8,745 bases of DNA from a bacterium HR32 (GTDB lineage Bacteria > Sysuimicrobiota > Sysuimicrobiia > Sysuimicrobiales > Sysuimicrobiaceae). The stretch covers positions 1 to 8,745 of the forward strand of contig BEII01000044.1 of the NCBI GenBank assembly GCA_002898935.1, written 5' to 3'. Positions within the stretch are counted from its first letter, which is position 1. Each line of letters starts with the position of its first letter. Below are positions 1 to 6,785 of this stretch, in pieces. The notes under the pieces are model-generated. The model was not told where the DNA came from. It did not search any database and was given only the letters and a program-made list of their open reading frames with translations. The translations under genes were made by a program, and so were the position numbers.

Positions 1-214
1 GCAGCTCCTGGTAACCCCGCAGCCCCAGCCGCTTACACAGCCGGACCACGGTGGCCTCGCTGGCCCCGCAGCGCTCCGCGAGGTCGGTGATGGACAGTTC
101 GGGCACCCGGCGCGCGTGCCGGACCACGAAGGTCGCCACCCGCCGCTCCGCGTCGGCCAGAGACGGTGCGAGCTCTCGGAGCCGCAGCCAGCAGCTCGCC
201 CCCTGGACCCCCAT
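1..214 (-). CDS. MurR/RpiR-family transcriptional regulator, N-terminal HTH domain (partial, runs off the left edge)
   Basis: Only the first 71 residues are inside the window. Residues about 10-71 match the HTH_6 domain that opens MurR/RpiR regulators: RELAPSLADAERRVATFVV, then LSITDLAERCGASEATVVR as the helix-turn-helix, then LCKRLGLRGYQEL. In this family the HTH is followed by a SIS domain that binds a phosphosugar, which would lie left of base 1. The chosen start is the ATG at 214-212. No other start codon lies nearby upstream in this frame, and a weak GGA ribosome-binding site sits six bases before it. The gene follows the aro operon on the same strand, 44 bases after the hydrolase stop, but an AT-rich segment with a palindrome suggests its own promoter. 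It probably controls sugar or amino-sugar genes to the left; control of the aro genes is not indicated. The family call is firm; the ligand is unknown. Confidence 0.88.
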   Translation of the reverse strand, partial: MGVQGASCWLRLRELAPSLADAERRVATFVVRHARRVPELSITDLAERCGASEATVVRLCKRLGLRGYQEL

Positions 215-236
215 ACGGCATCCGTTCGCGCCCGGG

Positions 237-251
237 TGAAAGAATCCTTCA
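237..251. promoter_or_regulatory. Near-perfect palindrome, candidate RpiR operator
   Basis: TGAAAGAATCCTTCA is a 15-base inverted repeat matching at six of seven arm pairs (only positions 5 and 11 fail). It lies in the short gap between the hydrolase stop (259) and the regulator start (214). RpiR/HexR-type regulators bind palindromes of about this size with T(G)AAA/TTTCA-like arms, often in their own promoters, so autoregulation is a reasonable inference. A second half-site, TGAAAA, lies at 269-274, about three helical turns away. Binding has not been shown. Confidence 0.5.
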
Positions 252-258
252 GAATGCC

Positions 259-1056
259 CTATGCTTCGTGAAAACTATATACGCCGGCCAGGAACGCCTC
301 GAGGGCGGCACACACCTCCGCCGGGCGCTCCCGCGGGGGCCAGTGGCCGCAGCCCGCTAGGACCACCAGCTGCGCCTGCGGGATGCGCCGGGCCGCCTCC
401 CGGGCGTGTTCGAGGGGGACCAGCCGGTCCCGGTCCCCGTGCACGAGCAGTACCGGACACCGCAGCTCGCCCAGCCGGTCCCGAAAGCACGTGCGGACCC
501 CTGCGGGCTCGAGTTCCGCGCGGAGCCAGCGCCAGAACAGCCCGGGCCGTGTGCCCGCCACCGCCCTCCGCACGTCCGCGAGCAGCTCTGCGGGGAGTGC
601 GCCCGGGTCTCCCACCAACACGCGCAGGCCGAACCGGAGCGCCACACCGCCGCGAAGCCTCGAGGACGCGAGCAGGCCGCGGAGGGGGGAGTGCAAGAGC
701 CAACGCAAGAGAGTGTGGTAGGGTACCCGCGGCGCGAGGCCGTAGCTCGCCACGAGCACCAGGCGCTCCACGCGGTCCGGGTGGTCGAGGGCGTAACCGA
801 GGGCCAGGGCGCCGCCCAGGGACAGCCCCACGAGGCTCGCGCGCTCCACAGCGGCCTGGTCCAGCCAGCCCCGCAGCCACGCACCGTAGGCCGCGGTGGT
901 GGGCTCGCGGAGCTCCGGGGTGCTGCCGTGGCCCGGAAGGTCGGGAGCCAGGACCCGGAAGCGGGCTAGGAGGCGAGGCAGGACGTACTTCCAGCTCAGC
1001 TGCGCGCAGTCCGCACCCGCGCCGTGCAAGAGCACCACGGTTTGGGGGGAGTTCAC
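259..1056 (-). CDS. Alpha/beta hydrolase, last gene of the aro operon
   Basis: This is a 265-residue single-domain alpha/beta-hydrolase-fold protein, probably cytoplasmic (no signal peptide). The oxyanion motif is LLHGAG (residues 9-14). The nucleophile elbow is GLSLGG with Ser79. The acid is Asp210 in HGDRD and the base is His238 in GCGHWPPRERP, so the catalytic triad looks complete. PDLPGHG (38-44) is the usual loop after strand 4. The GTG start at 1056 overlaps the aroA stop as GTGA; an in-frame start at 1113 is open but lies inside aroA and adds residues before the first strand, so I reject it. Its ribosome-binding site is weak (AAGGG abuts the start), pointing to coupled translation. The last eight codons are AT-rich, unlike the rest. 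The substrate cannot be read from the sequence. MenH-like, lactonase or esterase roles are possible, but the elbow lacks the Arg of the MenH GYSMGGR motif. Confidence 0.88.
   Translation of the reverse strand: MNSPQTVVLLHGAGADCAQLSWKYVLPRLLARFRVLAPDLPGHGSTPELREPTTAAYGAWLRGWLDQAAVERASLVGLSLGGALALGYALDHPDRVERLVLVASYGLAPRVPYHTLLRWLLHSPLRGLLASSRLRGGVALRFGLRVLVGDPGALPAELLADVRRAVAGTRPGLFWRWLRAELEPAGVRTCFRDRLGELRCPVLLVHGDRDRLVPLEHAREAARRIPQAQLVVLAGCGHWPPRERPAEVCAALEAFLAGVYSFHEA
274..281 (-). promoter_or_regulatory. Possible -10 element of the RpiR gene
   Basis: On the minus strand the sequence TATATAGT contains TATAGT (279-274), a five-of-six match to the TATAAT consensus, in a window where such AT-rich runs are rare. 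No convincing -35 hexamer is seen upstream. A start site near 267 would leave a leader of roughly 50 bases with the 237-251 palindrome inside it. The element overlaps the last codons of the hydrolase gene. Confidence 0.35.
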
Positions 1057-2342
1057 CCCTTGGCGAGCGTTCGAAGCCAGCGGTCGAACTCTGGGAAGGA
1101 CACCGCGGCGCACTCAGCGCCTTCCACGGCCACCCCTCCCTCCGACAGGAGCCCGGCCACCGCGAAAGCCATGGCGATGCGGTGGTCGCCCTCCGACTCC
1201 ACCGCGCCGCCGGGGAGCCGACCTCCGCGGACCACCAGGCCGTCGGGCAGTTCCTCAGCCTCGACGCCCACCGCTCTCAGGGCGCGGACCACGCTCCGGA
1301 TCCGGTCCGACTCCTTCACCCGCAGTTCCCCCGCGTCCCGCACCACCGTGTGCCCCTCCGCGACCGCCGCAGCCACCACGAGGGCCGGGACCTCGTCGAT
1401 CAGGCGCGGCACCCGCTGTCCGGCCACCTCGACCCCGCGCAGGCGGCGGCCGCGGACCACCAGGGTGCCTACCGGCTCGCCCGCGACCTCTCGCAGGTCC
1501 TCCACCTCCACGCACGCACCCATCTCCCGCAGCACCTCCAGCAGGCCCGTGCGGGTGGGGTTCAAGCCCACGTGCTCCACCACGAGCTCGGCGCCGGGCT
1601 GGGCCGCGGCCGCGGCCACGAAGAACGCCGCGGACGAGAAGTCGCCCGGGACCGCCACCTCCACCGGCGCCGGCTGCGCCGGTCCTGTCACCTCGACCGC
1701 CACAGCCCCACCCGCGAGCGGGCGCACCCGCACGTCCACGCCCATGGCGCGCAGCAGGCGCTCGGTGTGGTCCCGGCTCGCCGCAGGCTCGACCACTGCG
1801 GTGGCACCGTCCGCGTACAGGCCCGCCAGCAGGATGGCGCTCTTCACCTGGGCGCTTGCGACCGGGAGCTCGTGCCGCACGCCCTGCAGCCGAGCTCCCC
1901 GGACCCGCACCGGCGGGAACCGTCCCTCGCGCGCCTCCACCTCCGCACCCATGCGTCGCAGGGGAATCGCCACTCGGTCCATGGGCCGGCGCCGCAGGGA
2001 GCTGTCGCCGTCCAGGACCGCTTCCAGGGGCTGCCCGCTCAGCAGGCCGCAGAGCAGGCGGATGGTGGTGCCCGAGTTGCCTGCGTCCAGCACCCGCTCG
2101 GGCGCGCGCCATTCGCGGCGCCCGTACACCCGCACCGTGTCGCCGTCGGCCTCCACCGCCACCCCCAGGGCCTGCACGCACGCCACGGTCCTCTCTGTGT
2201 CCTGCGCGCGGAGGAAGTTGCGCGCCACCGTCCGGCCCTCCGCCAGGGCACCCAACAGCACCGCCCGGTGGCTGATGGACTTGTCTCCGGGCGGCTGGAG
2301 CCGGCCCTGGATGCGGCCTGGGCTCACGTGCAAAGTCGGCAT
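1053..2342 (-). CDS. aroA: 3-phosphoshikimate 1-carboxyvinyltransferase (EPSP synthase)
   Basis: The enzyme transfers the enolpyruvyl group of PEP to shikimate-3-phosphate, the sixth step of the shikimate pathway, in the cytoplasm. The 429 residues are full length for the family. All main motifs are present: PGDKSISHRA (18-27, Lys21), DAGNSGTTIRLL (86-97), RPMDRVAIPL (119-128), SAQVKSAILLAGL (163-175), VPGDFSSAAFF (231-241), IDEVPAL (315-321, Asp316/Glu317), ELRVKESDRI (339-348) and GDHRIAMAFA (385-394). The GNSGTTIRLL block resembles Bacillus/Staphylococcus-type (class II) enzymes rather than the enterobacterial GNAGTA type. That is suggestive, not proof, of lower glyphosate sensitivity. The ATG start lies two bases after the aroH stop and has no clear Shine-Dalgarno sequence, so its translation probably depends on aroH. 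It is the last pathway gene before the hydrolase. Confidence 0.97.
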   Translation of the reverse strand: MPTLHVSPGRIQGRLQPPGDKSISHRAVLLGALAEGRTVARNFLRAQDTERTVACVQALGVAVEADGDTVRVYGRREWRAPERVLDAGNSGTTIRLLCGLLSGQPLEAVLDGDSSLRRRPMDRVAIPLRRMGAEVEAREGRFPPVRVRGARLQGVRHELPVASAQVKSAILLAGLYADGATAVVEPAASRDHTERLLRAMGVDVRVRPLAGGAVAVEVTGPAQPAPVEVAVPGDFSSAAFFVAAAAAQPGAELVVEHVGLNPTRTGLLEVLREMGACVEVEDLREVAGEPVGTLVVRGRRLRGVEVAGQRVPRLIDEVPALVVAAAVAEGHTVVRDAGELRVKESDRIRSVVRALRAVGVEAEELPDGLVVRGGRLPGGAVESEGDHRIAMAFAVAGLLSEGGVAVEGAECAAVSFPEFDRWLRTLAKG

Positions 2343-2344
2343 GG

Positions 2345-2713
2345 CTACTGGGCGCTGCGCAGGTCGGGCCGCAGCCGCTCCGCCTCGCCCAAGTACACGT
2401 GCACCACCTCGTCCTGGGTGAGGGTGGTGTTGACCAGCATCAGCACCCGCAGCACGCGGGGCATGGCGCCGGGGACGTCGATCTCCTGGGCGCACAGCAG
2501 CGGGACGCGGTCCCAGCCGAGGGAGCGCGCGGCTTCCGCCGGGAAGGTGGCGTCCAGGTCCGAGGTGCACGTGAACACCACCGCGGCCACCTCGTCCGGC
2601 TCCACGCCGTTCGCCCGCACCATCTCGGTGAGGAGCCGGCGCGCGCCGTCCAGGATGGCGTCTGGGGTGTTGGCCTGCACCTGCACCGCACCCCGGATGC
2701 CGCGGACCTTCAC
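2345..2713 (-). CDS. aroH: Chorismate mutase, AroH type (monofunctional)
   Basis: The enzyme rearranges chorismate to prephenate, committing it to phenylalanine and tyrosine. The 122-residue length and sequence match the Bacillus subtilis AroH fold (a trimer of pseudo-alpha/beta-barrels), not the all-helical AroQ mutases. Residues equivalent to the known B. subtilis active site are visible: Arg7 in VRGIRGA, Arg63 in EAARSLGW, Cys74 and Glu77 in PLLCAQEIDVPG, Arg89 in RVLRVL, Tyr107 in HVYL and Leu114 near LRPDL. The start is GTG at 2713, overlapping the aroQ stop as GTGA, with a strong Shine-Dalgarno GGGGAGG (2726-2720) six bases before it. It sits between aroQ and aroA, so the chorismate-consuming step is made along with the chorismate-producing ones. 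No ACT or other regulatory domain is fused. Confidence 0.96.
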   Translation of the reverse strand: MKVRGIRGAVQVQANTPDAILDGARRLLTEMVRANGVEPDEVAAVVFTCTSDLDATFPAEAARSLGWDRVPLLCAQEIDVPGAMPRVLRVLMLVNTTLTQDEVVHVYLGEAERLRPDLRSAQ

Positions 2714-3153
2714 CCCCGACCTCCCCGGGCCAGGTGGACTGCGGCCTCCAGCCCCAGCACGTAGCTATGCGCGCCGAACCCCACCACCTGACCCCGCACC
2801 ACGGGGGCCAGCACCATCCTGCGGCGGAAGGGCTCGCGCGCGTGCACGTTGGACAGGTGGACCTCCACCACCGGGATGCGGATGGCGGCAATGGCGTCCC
2901 GCAGGGCAACGGAGGTGTGGGCGAAGGCTCCGGGGTTCAGCACCACCGCGTGGCAGTCCAGCCGCGCCCGGTGCAGCTCGTCCACCAGCACGCCCTCGTG
3001 GTTGGACTGCACGAACCGCACCTCCACACCCAGGCGCTCCGCGCGCTCGCGCACCATGGCCTCCACGTCCGCGAGGGTGTGGTGGCCGTACACCTCCGGC
3101 TCCCGCTCCCCCAGCAGGTTCAGGTTCGGGCCGGACAGCACGAGCACCCTCAC
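2710..3153 (-). CDS. aroQ: 3-dehydroquinate dehydratase, type II
   Basis: The enzyme dehydrates 3-dehydroquinate to 3-dehydroshikimate (step three). Type II enzymes are small dodecamers that act through an enolate and are unrelated to type I AroD. The 147-residue length is typical. Visible motifs are SGPNLNLLGERE (7-18, active-site Arg17), EVYG with the catalytic Tyr22, SNHEG (50-54), LNPGAFAHTSVALRDA (72-87, Asn73 and general-acid His79) and EVHLSNVHAREPFR (97-110). The start is GTG at 3153, overlapping the aroKB stop as GTGA; a later in-frame GTG would trim only a few residues. A G-rich stretch just upstream may serve as ribosome-binding site. The gene overlaps aroH by four bases at its other end. 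Confidence 0.97.
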   Translation of the reverse strand: MRVLVLSGPNLNLLGEREPEVYGHHTLADVEAMVRERAERLGVEVRFVQSNHEGVLVDELHRARLDCHAVVLNPGAFAHTSVALRDAIAAIRIPVVEVHLSNVHAREPFRRRMVLAPVVRGQVVGFGAHSYVLGLEAAVHLARGGRG

Positions 3154-4742
3154 CCGTCCGCCCCCAGGTCCTTCAGCACCGACCCCACCAACTCTTCGGA
3201 CACCTCCACGCCCGCGCGGGCCCGCCCCAGGCTCTCCACCAGGGCGAAGCGCAGCCGGCCGGCCCGCCTCTTCTTGTCCAGGCGCATGAACTCCAGGAGG
3301 GTTTGTGCCGGTACCGCGGGGAGCCGGGTCGGAAGCCCCGCCCGCTCCAGCAGCGAGCGCAACACGTCCGGCACCGAGGGGTCGGTGATGCCAAGCCGCC
3401 GGCCCAGCTCGGCCTCCGCCACCACCCCGACCGCCACCGCTTCGCCGTGCAGGTACACCCGGTAGCCCGTGGCCGCCTCCAGGGCGTGCGCCACGGTGTG
3501 CCCGAAGTTCAGAACTTCCCGCACGCCCGCCTCCTCCCGTTCGTCCTGGCGCACCACCTCGGCCTTCACGGCCACGTTGCGGGCCACGAGCTCCGCCAGC
3601 CGGTCGGCCCTGCGGCCCAGCAACGCCGAGAGCTCGCGATCGGTCCACTCCAGCAGGCCCGCGTCCCGGATGGCCCCGTGCTTGACGCACTCCGCGAGGC
3701 CTGCGCGCAGCTCCCGCGCGGGCAGCGTCCGCAGGGTCGCCACGTCCGCCACCACCGCCTGCGGCTGCCAGAACACGCCCACCAGGTTCCGTGCCGCGGC
3801 GTTCACCGCAGCCTTTCCACCCACGCTGGCGTCCACCTGCGCCAGCAGGGTGGTGGGCAGCTGGAAGAACCGCACGCCGCGCATGTACGTGCCCGCCACG
3901 AACCCACCCAGGTCCCCCACCACACCCCCGCCGAGGGAGGCGACCGCGCAGGTGCGGTCCATCCCGGCCTGGGCCATCCGCGCGTACACCCGGGCTGCCG
4001 CTCCCAGCGACTTCGTCCGCTCGCCGGGCGGCACCAGGACGGGGAGTGCCTCCACGCCCCAAGCCCCGAGGCACCGCACGAGTCCCTCGCCGTACAGCCG
4101 CCAAAGCCGCGGGTGGGTCAGAAGCGCTGCGGCGCGCACCTCCGCCCGTGCCAGCTCGAGGCCCAACAGCGGCAGCACGCCCTCCCCCACCCACACGGTG
4201 TACACGCCGGGGCCGGCCTGCACGGAGACCGCGCGTGCCTCGCGCTCCAGGAGGGCCTGCAGCACCCGGTCGGCCACCTGCCGCACGTCCAACCCGTCGG
4301 TGTCCACCACCACGTCCGCGAGCGCCGCGTAGCGGGGCGTGCGCGCCTCCAGCAGCGCCGCGGCGCGAGAGCGCGCGTCGCCGCGCAGCAGGGGCCGGTC
4401 GGCGGAGGCCGCCCGCGCCACGAGTGGCTCCAGGCTCGCCCTTAGCCAGACCATGTGGCCGCAGGACCGGAGGAGCGCCGCGTTCTGCGGGTCCAGCACC
4501 GCGCCTCCCCCGCACGCCACCACCGCAGGCCGCACCCGGCAGGCGTCCTCGATCGCCTCGCGCTCCAGGCGCCGGAAGTGTGCCTCGCCGTCCTCGTCGA
4601 AAACCCGGGCCACGGCCTTTCCGGCTCGCTCCTCCACCATGCGGTCGGTGTCCAGCACCGGCCACCCCAGCCGGCGGCCCAGCTCCTCGCCGACTGCGGT
4701 CTTGCCCGCGCCCATGAACCCGTATAGCACCACGCTCCTCAC
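3150..4742 (-). CDS. aroKB: Bifunctional shikimate kinase / 3-dehydroquinate synthase (AroK-AroB fusion)
   Basis: One 530-residue frame carries two enzymes. Residues about 1-165 are shikimate kinase: Walker A GFMGAGKT (8-15), shikimate-binding DTD (31-33), Arg57/Arg58, CGGGAV (77-82), lid DRPLL (115-119) and RTPRY (134-138). After a short linker, residues about 178-530 are DHQ synthase: GGGVVGDLGGF (271-281), PTTLLAQVDASVGGKAAVN (296-314), and the expected metal ligands Glu351 (GLAECVKHGAI), His415 (NFGHTVAHALE) and His432 (LHGEAVAVG). The usual GHxxGH reads GHTVAH here, with the second Gly replaced by Ala. No stop or frameshift separates the halves, so this is a true fusion; AroKB fusions are known, for example in Thermotoga. 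The start is GTG at 4742, overlapping the aroC stop as GTGA, with GAGGG (4754-4750) seven bases upstream. The two steps are not consecutive in the pathway (steps two and five). Confidence 0.96.
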   Translation of the reverse strand: MRSVVLYGFMGAGKTAVGEELGRRLGWPVLDTDRMVEERAGKAVARVFDEDGEAHFRRLEREAIEDACRVRPAVVACGGGAVLDPQNAALLRSCGHMVWLRASLEPLVARAASADRPLLRGDARSRAAALLEARTPRYAALADVVVDTDGLDVRQVADRVLQALLEREARAVSVQAGPGVYTVWVGEGVLPLLGLELARAEVRAAALLTHPRLWRLYGEGLVRCLGAWGVEALPVLVPPGERTKSLGAAARVYARMAQAGMDRTCAVASLGGGVVGDLGGFVAGTYMRGVRFFQLPTTLLAQVDASVGGKAAVNAAARNLVGVFWQPQAVVADVATLRTLPARELRAGLAECVKHGAIRDAGLLEWTDRELSALLGRRADRLAELVARNVAVKAEVVRQDEREEAGVREVLNFGHTVAHALEAATGYRVYLHGEAVAVGVVAEAELGRRLGITDPSVPDVLRSLLERAGLPTRLPAVPAQTLLEFMRLDKKRRAGRLRFALVESLGRARAGVEVSEELVGSVLKDLGADG

Positions 4743-5890
4743 GGCCGGGCCCTCACCGGCGGGGTGGGAGTCCAGCGGGCGCGCTGCAGGTAGTGCCGGT
4801 AGGCCTGCTGCATGTCCTCCAGGGCGTCCGCCCCGAACTTCTCGCACAGGGCGTCGGCGAGGACGAAGGCCACCATGGCCTCGCACACCACACCCGCGGC
4901 GGGCACCGCCGTGACGTCGGACCGTACCACCGCACCCGGAGCGGGCGCGCCCGTACGGATGTCCACGGACTGCAGGGGCTGGCGCAGGGTCGAAAGCGGC
5001 TTCATGGCTGCCCGCACCACCACCGGCATCCCGTTGGTAACCCCGCCCTCGAGCCCGCCCGCGCGGTTGGTGAGGCGGTAGAAGCCCCGGTCGCGCTCGT
5101 AGAAAATCTCGTCGTGTGCCTGGTGCCCGGGCCCGGCTGCGAGGGCGAACGCGTCGCCCACCGCCACCCCTTTGATGGCGTGCACGCTCATCACCGCCTG
5201 GGCCAGCCGGCCGTCCAGCTTGCGGTCCCAGTGCACGTAGGAGCCCAGTCCCGGGGGTACCCCCAGGGCCACCACCTCCACCACGCCGCCCAGGGTGTCC
5301 CCGCGCTCTCGGGCCGCGTCTATGGCCCGCCGCATCTCCTCTGCGGCCTCGGGGTCCGCGCACCGGAGGTCCGAGGCCTCCGCCCGGTCCCGGACCTCCT
5401 CCCAGCGCTGCGGGAGCTGGGTGACCCGCACCCCGCCGAGCTCCACCACGTGGCTGAAGACCTCGATCCCGAACTCCTCGAGCAGCTGCAGGGCCAGGCT
5501 CGCGCCCGCCACCCGGGCCGCGGTCTCTCGGGCGCTTGCGCGCTCGAGCGCCTTGCGCACGTCGTCGAACCCGTACTTCTGCACGCCCACGAGGTCCGCG
5601 TGGCCGGGCCTCGGGCGCGCGATGGGGACCTCCTCCGTCCTCCAGTCCCGGTTCCAGACCAGCACGGCCACGGGCGCGCCGATGGTGACCCCGTCCACCA
5701 GACCCGAGAGGATCTCGGCTCGGTCGCGCTCGATCTGCATGCGCCCCCCGCGGCCGTAGCCCGCTTGCCGCCTGGCCAGCTGGCGGTCGATGTACGCCTC
5801 CTCTACCCGCAGCCCGGCGGGCAGGCCTTCCACCACCGCCACGAGGCCTCGGCCGTGCGACTCGCCTGCGGTCACCAATCGGAGAGGCAC
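4739..5890 (-). CDS. aroC: Chorismate synthase
   Basis: The enzyme converts EPSP to chorismate by trans-1,4-elimination of phosphate and needs reduced FMN. The 383 residues fit the bacterial family. Signature blocks are AGESHGRG (8-15), RPRPGHADL (92-100), ERASARETAARVAGAS (116-131), the FMN/substrate loop GGLEGGVTNGMP (278-289) followed by RAAMKPLSTL (293-302), and RSDVTAVPAAGVVCEAM (323-339), which carries the late conserved Asp. No flavin reductase domain is attached, so reduced flavin must come from elsewhere. The start is GTG at 5890, one base after the aroE stop, with a clear GGAGG ribosome-binding site (5901-5897) six bases before it. This is the best initiation signal in the operon. 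Confidence 0.97.
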   Translation of the reverse strand: MPLRLVTAGESHGRGLVAVVEGLPAGLRVEEAYIDRQLARRQAGYGRGGRMQIERDRAEILSGLVDGVTIGAPVAVLVWNRDWRTEEVPIARPRPGHADLVGVQKYGFDDVRKALERASARETAARVAGASLALQLLEEFGIEVFSHVVELGGVRVTQLPQRWEEVRDRAEASDLRCADPEAAEEMRRAIDAARERGDTLGGVVEVVALGVPPGLGSYVHWDRKLDGRLAQAVMSVHAIKGVAVGDAFALAAGPGHQAHDEIFYERDRGFYRLTNRAGGLEGGVTNGMPVVVRAAMKPLSTLRQPLQSVDIRTGAPAPGAVVRSDVTAVPAAGVVCEAMVAFVLADALCEKFGADALEDMQQAYRHYLQRARWTPTPPVRARP

Positions 5891-5891
5891 C

Positions 5892-6758
5892 TCAGACCTC
5901 CGCGGGCACCAGTCCCACCGCGCGCTTCATCGCCTCTACGGGCGCCTCCGTCCCGGTCCACAGCTCGAAGGCGGCCGCGCCCTGATGCACCAGCATGGAA
6001 AGCCCGCCGACGGTCCGACATCCCATCTTCGCGGCCTGCTGGAGCAGCCGGGTCTGTGGCGGGTTGTACACCATGTCGAACACCACCAGGGGTGGCCGTA
6101 GCCAGCGTGCGTCCTGGAGCGGGCTCTGCTCCGACGCGGGGTGCATGCCCACCGGCGTGGCGTTCACCAACAGGCTCGAAGCCCGCAGCGCCGTGCGCAG
6201 CCAGGTGTGCTCCATCGGGTAACCGTCGAACGCCGTTTGCGGGAACAAGCCGCGCATCTGCGCGCACAGCGCCTCCGCCCTGCGGGGGTCCCGGGCCAGC
6301 ACCGCCACCCTTCGCGCGCCCCGTTCCGCCAGCGCCACGCAGGCCGCGCGAGCTGCCCCGCCCGCGCCCAAGACCGCGACGCTCGTACCCGCCACGTCCA
6401 CCCCGGCTTCGGCCAGGGCCCGGGCGCAGCCTTCCACGTCGGTGTTGTACGCCAGCACGCGTCCTGTGCGGAACACCAGGGTGTTGGCCGCCCCGCAGCG
6501 GCGGGCCGAGACGTCCAGCTCGTCCGCCAGGTCGCACACCGCGACCTTATGCGGGAGGGTGACGTTGGCGCCCTCGAAGCCCAGGGCCACCAGCCCCACG
6601 ACTGCTTCCCGCAGCGCACCGGCCGGCACCCGCAGGGCCAGGTACGCCCACGGCAGGCCTCGGGCCTGGAAGGCTGCGGCGTGCATGCGGGGCGACAGCG
6701 TGTGCGCCACCGGGTCGCCCACGACCGCCACGAACCGGGTACCGGGCGGGATCTCCAC
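5892..6758 (-). CDS. aroE: Shikimate dehydrogenase (NADP+), first gene of the aro operon
   Basis: The enzyme reduces 3-dehydroshikimate to shikimate (step four). The 288-residue length is usual. The N-terminal substrate domain has GDPVAHTLSPRMH (14-26), NVTLPHK with catalytic Lys71, Asn92 in AANTLV, and NTDVEG with Asp107. The dinucleotide loop is GAGGAARA (131-138), followed by ARDPRRAEAL (155-164), the position that selects NADPH. NATPVGMHP (199-207) and GLSMLVHQGAAAFELW (252-267) complete the set. The usual HSLSP shikimate-binding motif reads HTLSP, with Thr20 replacing the first Ser. The chosen GTG at 6758 gives an N-terminus that aligns with the family, but has no properly spaced ribosome-binding site. 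A CTG at 6773 after GGCGGA is a weaker alternative; a stop at 6791-6789 closes the frame beyond that. Confidence 0.96.
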   Translation of the reverse strand: MEIPPGTRFVAVVGDPVAHTLSPRMHAAAFQARGLPWAYLALRVPAGALREAVVGLVALGFEGANVTLPHKVAVCDLADELDVSARRCGAANTLVFRTGRVLAYNTDVEGCARALAEAGVDVAGTSVAVLGAGGAARAACVALAERGARRVAVLARDPRRAEALCAQMRGLFPQTAFDGYPMEHTWLRTALRASSLLVNATPVGMHPASEQSPLQDARWLRPPLVVFDMVYNPPQTRLLQQAAKMGCRTVGGLSMLVHQGAAAFELWTGTEAPVEAMKRAVGLVPAEV

Positions 6759-6785
6759 CTTCGGCTCGACCAGGGTTTTTCCGCC

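Larger units (their letters stand above)
259..6758 (-). other. Chorismate biosynthesis operon aroE-aroC-aroKB-aroQ-aroH-aroA-hydrolase
   Basis: Seven genes run in one direction with no gap longer than two bases. Junctions are aroE/aroC +1 base, aroC/aroKB, aroKB/aroQ and aroQ/aroH each -4 (GTGA), aroH/aroA +2, and aroA/hydrolase -4 (GTGA). Six of the seven starts are GTG. No internal promoter or terminator is seen. The block encodes steps two to seven of the shikimate pathway plus chorismate mutase; the first enzyme, DAHP synthase, is absent. The order aroE-aroC-aroKB-aroQ resembles the Thermotoga cluster as I recall it. Confidence 0.9.

Noticed and set aside
33..221. 62-codon minus-strand frame beginning at ATG 221
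   Set aside because: It is a shifted frame over the regulator; the frame starting at ATG 214 gives a clear RpiR helix-turn-helix.
1057..1113. Longer hydrolase start at 1113
   Set aside because: It would add 19 residues encoded within the 3' end of aroA and before the first beta strand; the GTG at 1056 in the GTGA overlap matches the style of the other junctions.
261..4445. A 1394-codon open frame on the plus strand opposite the hydrolase, aroA, aroH, aroQ and aroKB
   Set aside because: It is antisense to genes with full conserved motifs. Its translation is rich in Arg, Pro, Ala, Gly and His with no domain pattern; long shadow frames are expected where third positions are almost all G or C.
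4793..6562. A 589-codon plus-strand frame opposite aroC and aroE
   Set aside because: Same GC shadow effect; the opposite strand encodes intact AroC and AroE.
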